21,294 nucleotides of DNA, from contig HF998005.1 in the NCBI GenBank assembly GCA_000433015.1, positions 1 through 21,294 of the forward strand, read 5' to 3'. This DNA is from Firmicutes bacterium CAG:631. GTDB lineage: Bacteria > Bacillota_I > Bacilli_A > RFN20 > CAG-631. A model generated the notes under the pieces. It saw only the letters and a list, made by a program, of their open reading frames with translations, was not told the origin of the DNA and ran no database searches. A program made the position numbers and the translations under genes. Shown here piece after piece: positions 21,284 to 21,294 of the stretch. The stretch's first letter is position 1. Every line of letters begins with the position of its first letter.

Positions 21284-21294
21284 TTCTATAGCTG

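Noticed and set aside
21208..21294. tRNA-Ala as an integration site of a mobile element
   Set aside because: The tRNA is intact, and no integrase or second copy of its 3' end is visible in the window.

Overview
The window looks like a chromosomal segment of a low-GC Bacillota bacterium. It is AT-rich (one cas9 stretch, 3001-3060, is 12/60 G+C by hand count), with AGGAGG-type ribosome binding sites, sigma-A promoters with 17-base spacers, and Bacillus-like gene neighbourhoods (NfeD-SPFH, yqfQ-ispH). The overall style of Cas9, the divergent Ddl and the membrane-bound MurF-like ligase suggest an Erysipelotrichia-like lineage. That placement is inference.

Region 1 (1-6136) is an apparently complete type II-A CRISPR-Cas locus on the minus strand. 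In transcription order it holds a tracrRNA gene with its own promoter and terminator, cas9 (1344 aa, all RuvC and HNH catalytic residues present), cas1, cas2 and csn2 (packed with overlaps or a 2-base gap), a roughly 50-base leader with its own promoter, and the first 17 bases of the first repeat, cut by the window edge. The repeat start pairs with the tracrRNA anti-repeat exactly as expected for a Cas9 guide duplex, so leader, repeat, tracrRNA and Cas9 read as one matched system. The spacers lie outside the window.

Region 2 (6137-9079) holds a nicotinamidase-type hydrolase, a two-CBS-domain protein and a much more GC-rich AAA+ ATPase with a C-terminal DUF4143/nuclease-like part. The ATPase is the one clear candidate for recent horizontal transfer.

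Region 3 (9080-18165) is housekeeping and cell envelope. It contains a 23S rRNA uracil methyltransferase divergent from an amidase-like lipoprotein, a choline-kinase-like phosphotransferase, and then a minus-strand series: alpha/beta hydrolase, membrane-anchored MurF-like ligase, Ddl ligase, purine nucleoside phosphorylase, a degenerate NERD membrane protein, a SpoU-type RNA methyltransferase and a SleB-type wall hydrolase. The MurF-like and Ddl ligases act in consecutive steps (making D-Ala-D-Ala and adding it to the wall precursor), and the amidase-like and SleB-like proteins would work on finished wall.

Region 4 (18166-21294) is on the plus strand: NfeD plus a stomatin-type SPFH protein (a membrane microdomain pair), a YqfQ-like protein, IspH (last step of MEP isoprenoid synthesis) and a tRNA-Ala(UGC). 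The most interesting part is the CRISPR locus: an intact Cas9 whose C-terminus lacks the SpyCas9-type paired PAM-reading arginines, a fully readable tracrRNA, and a leader RNA predicted to fold onto the first repeat.
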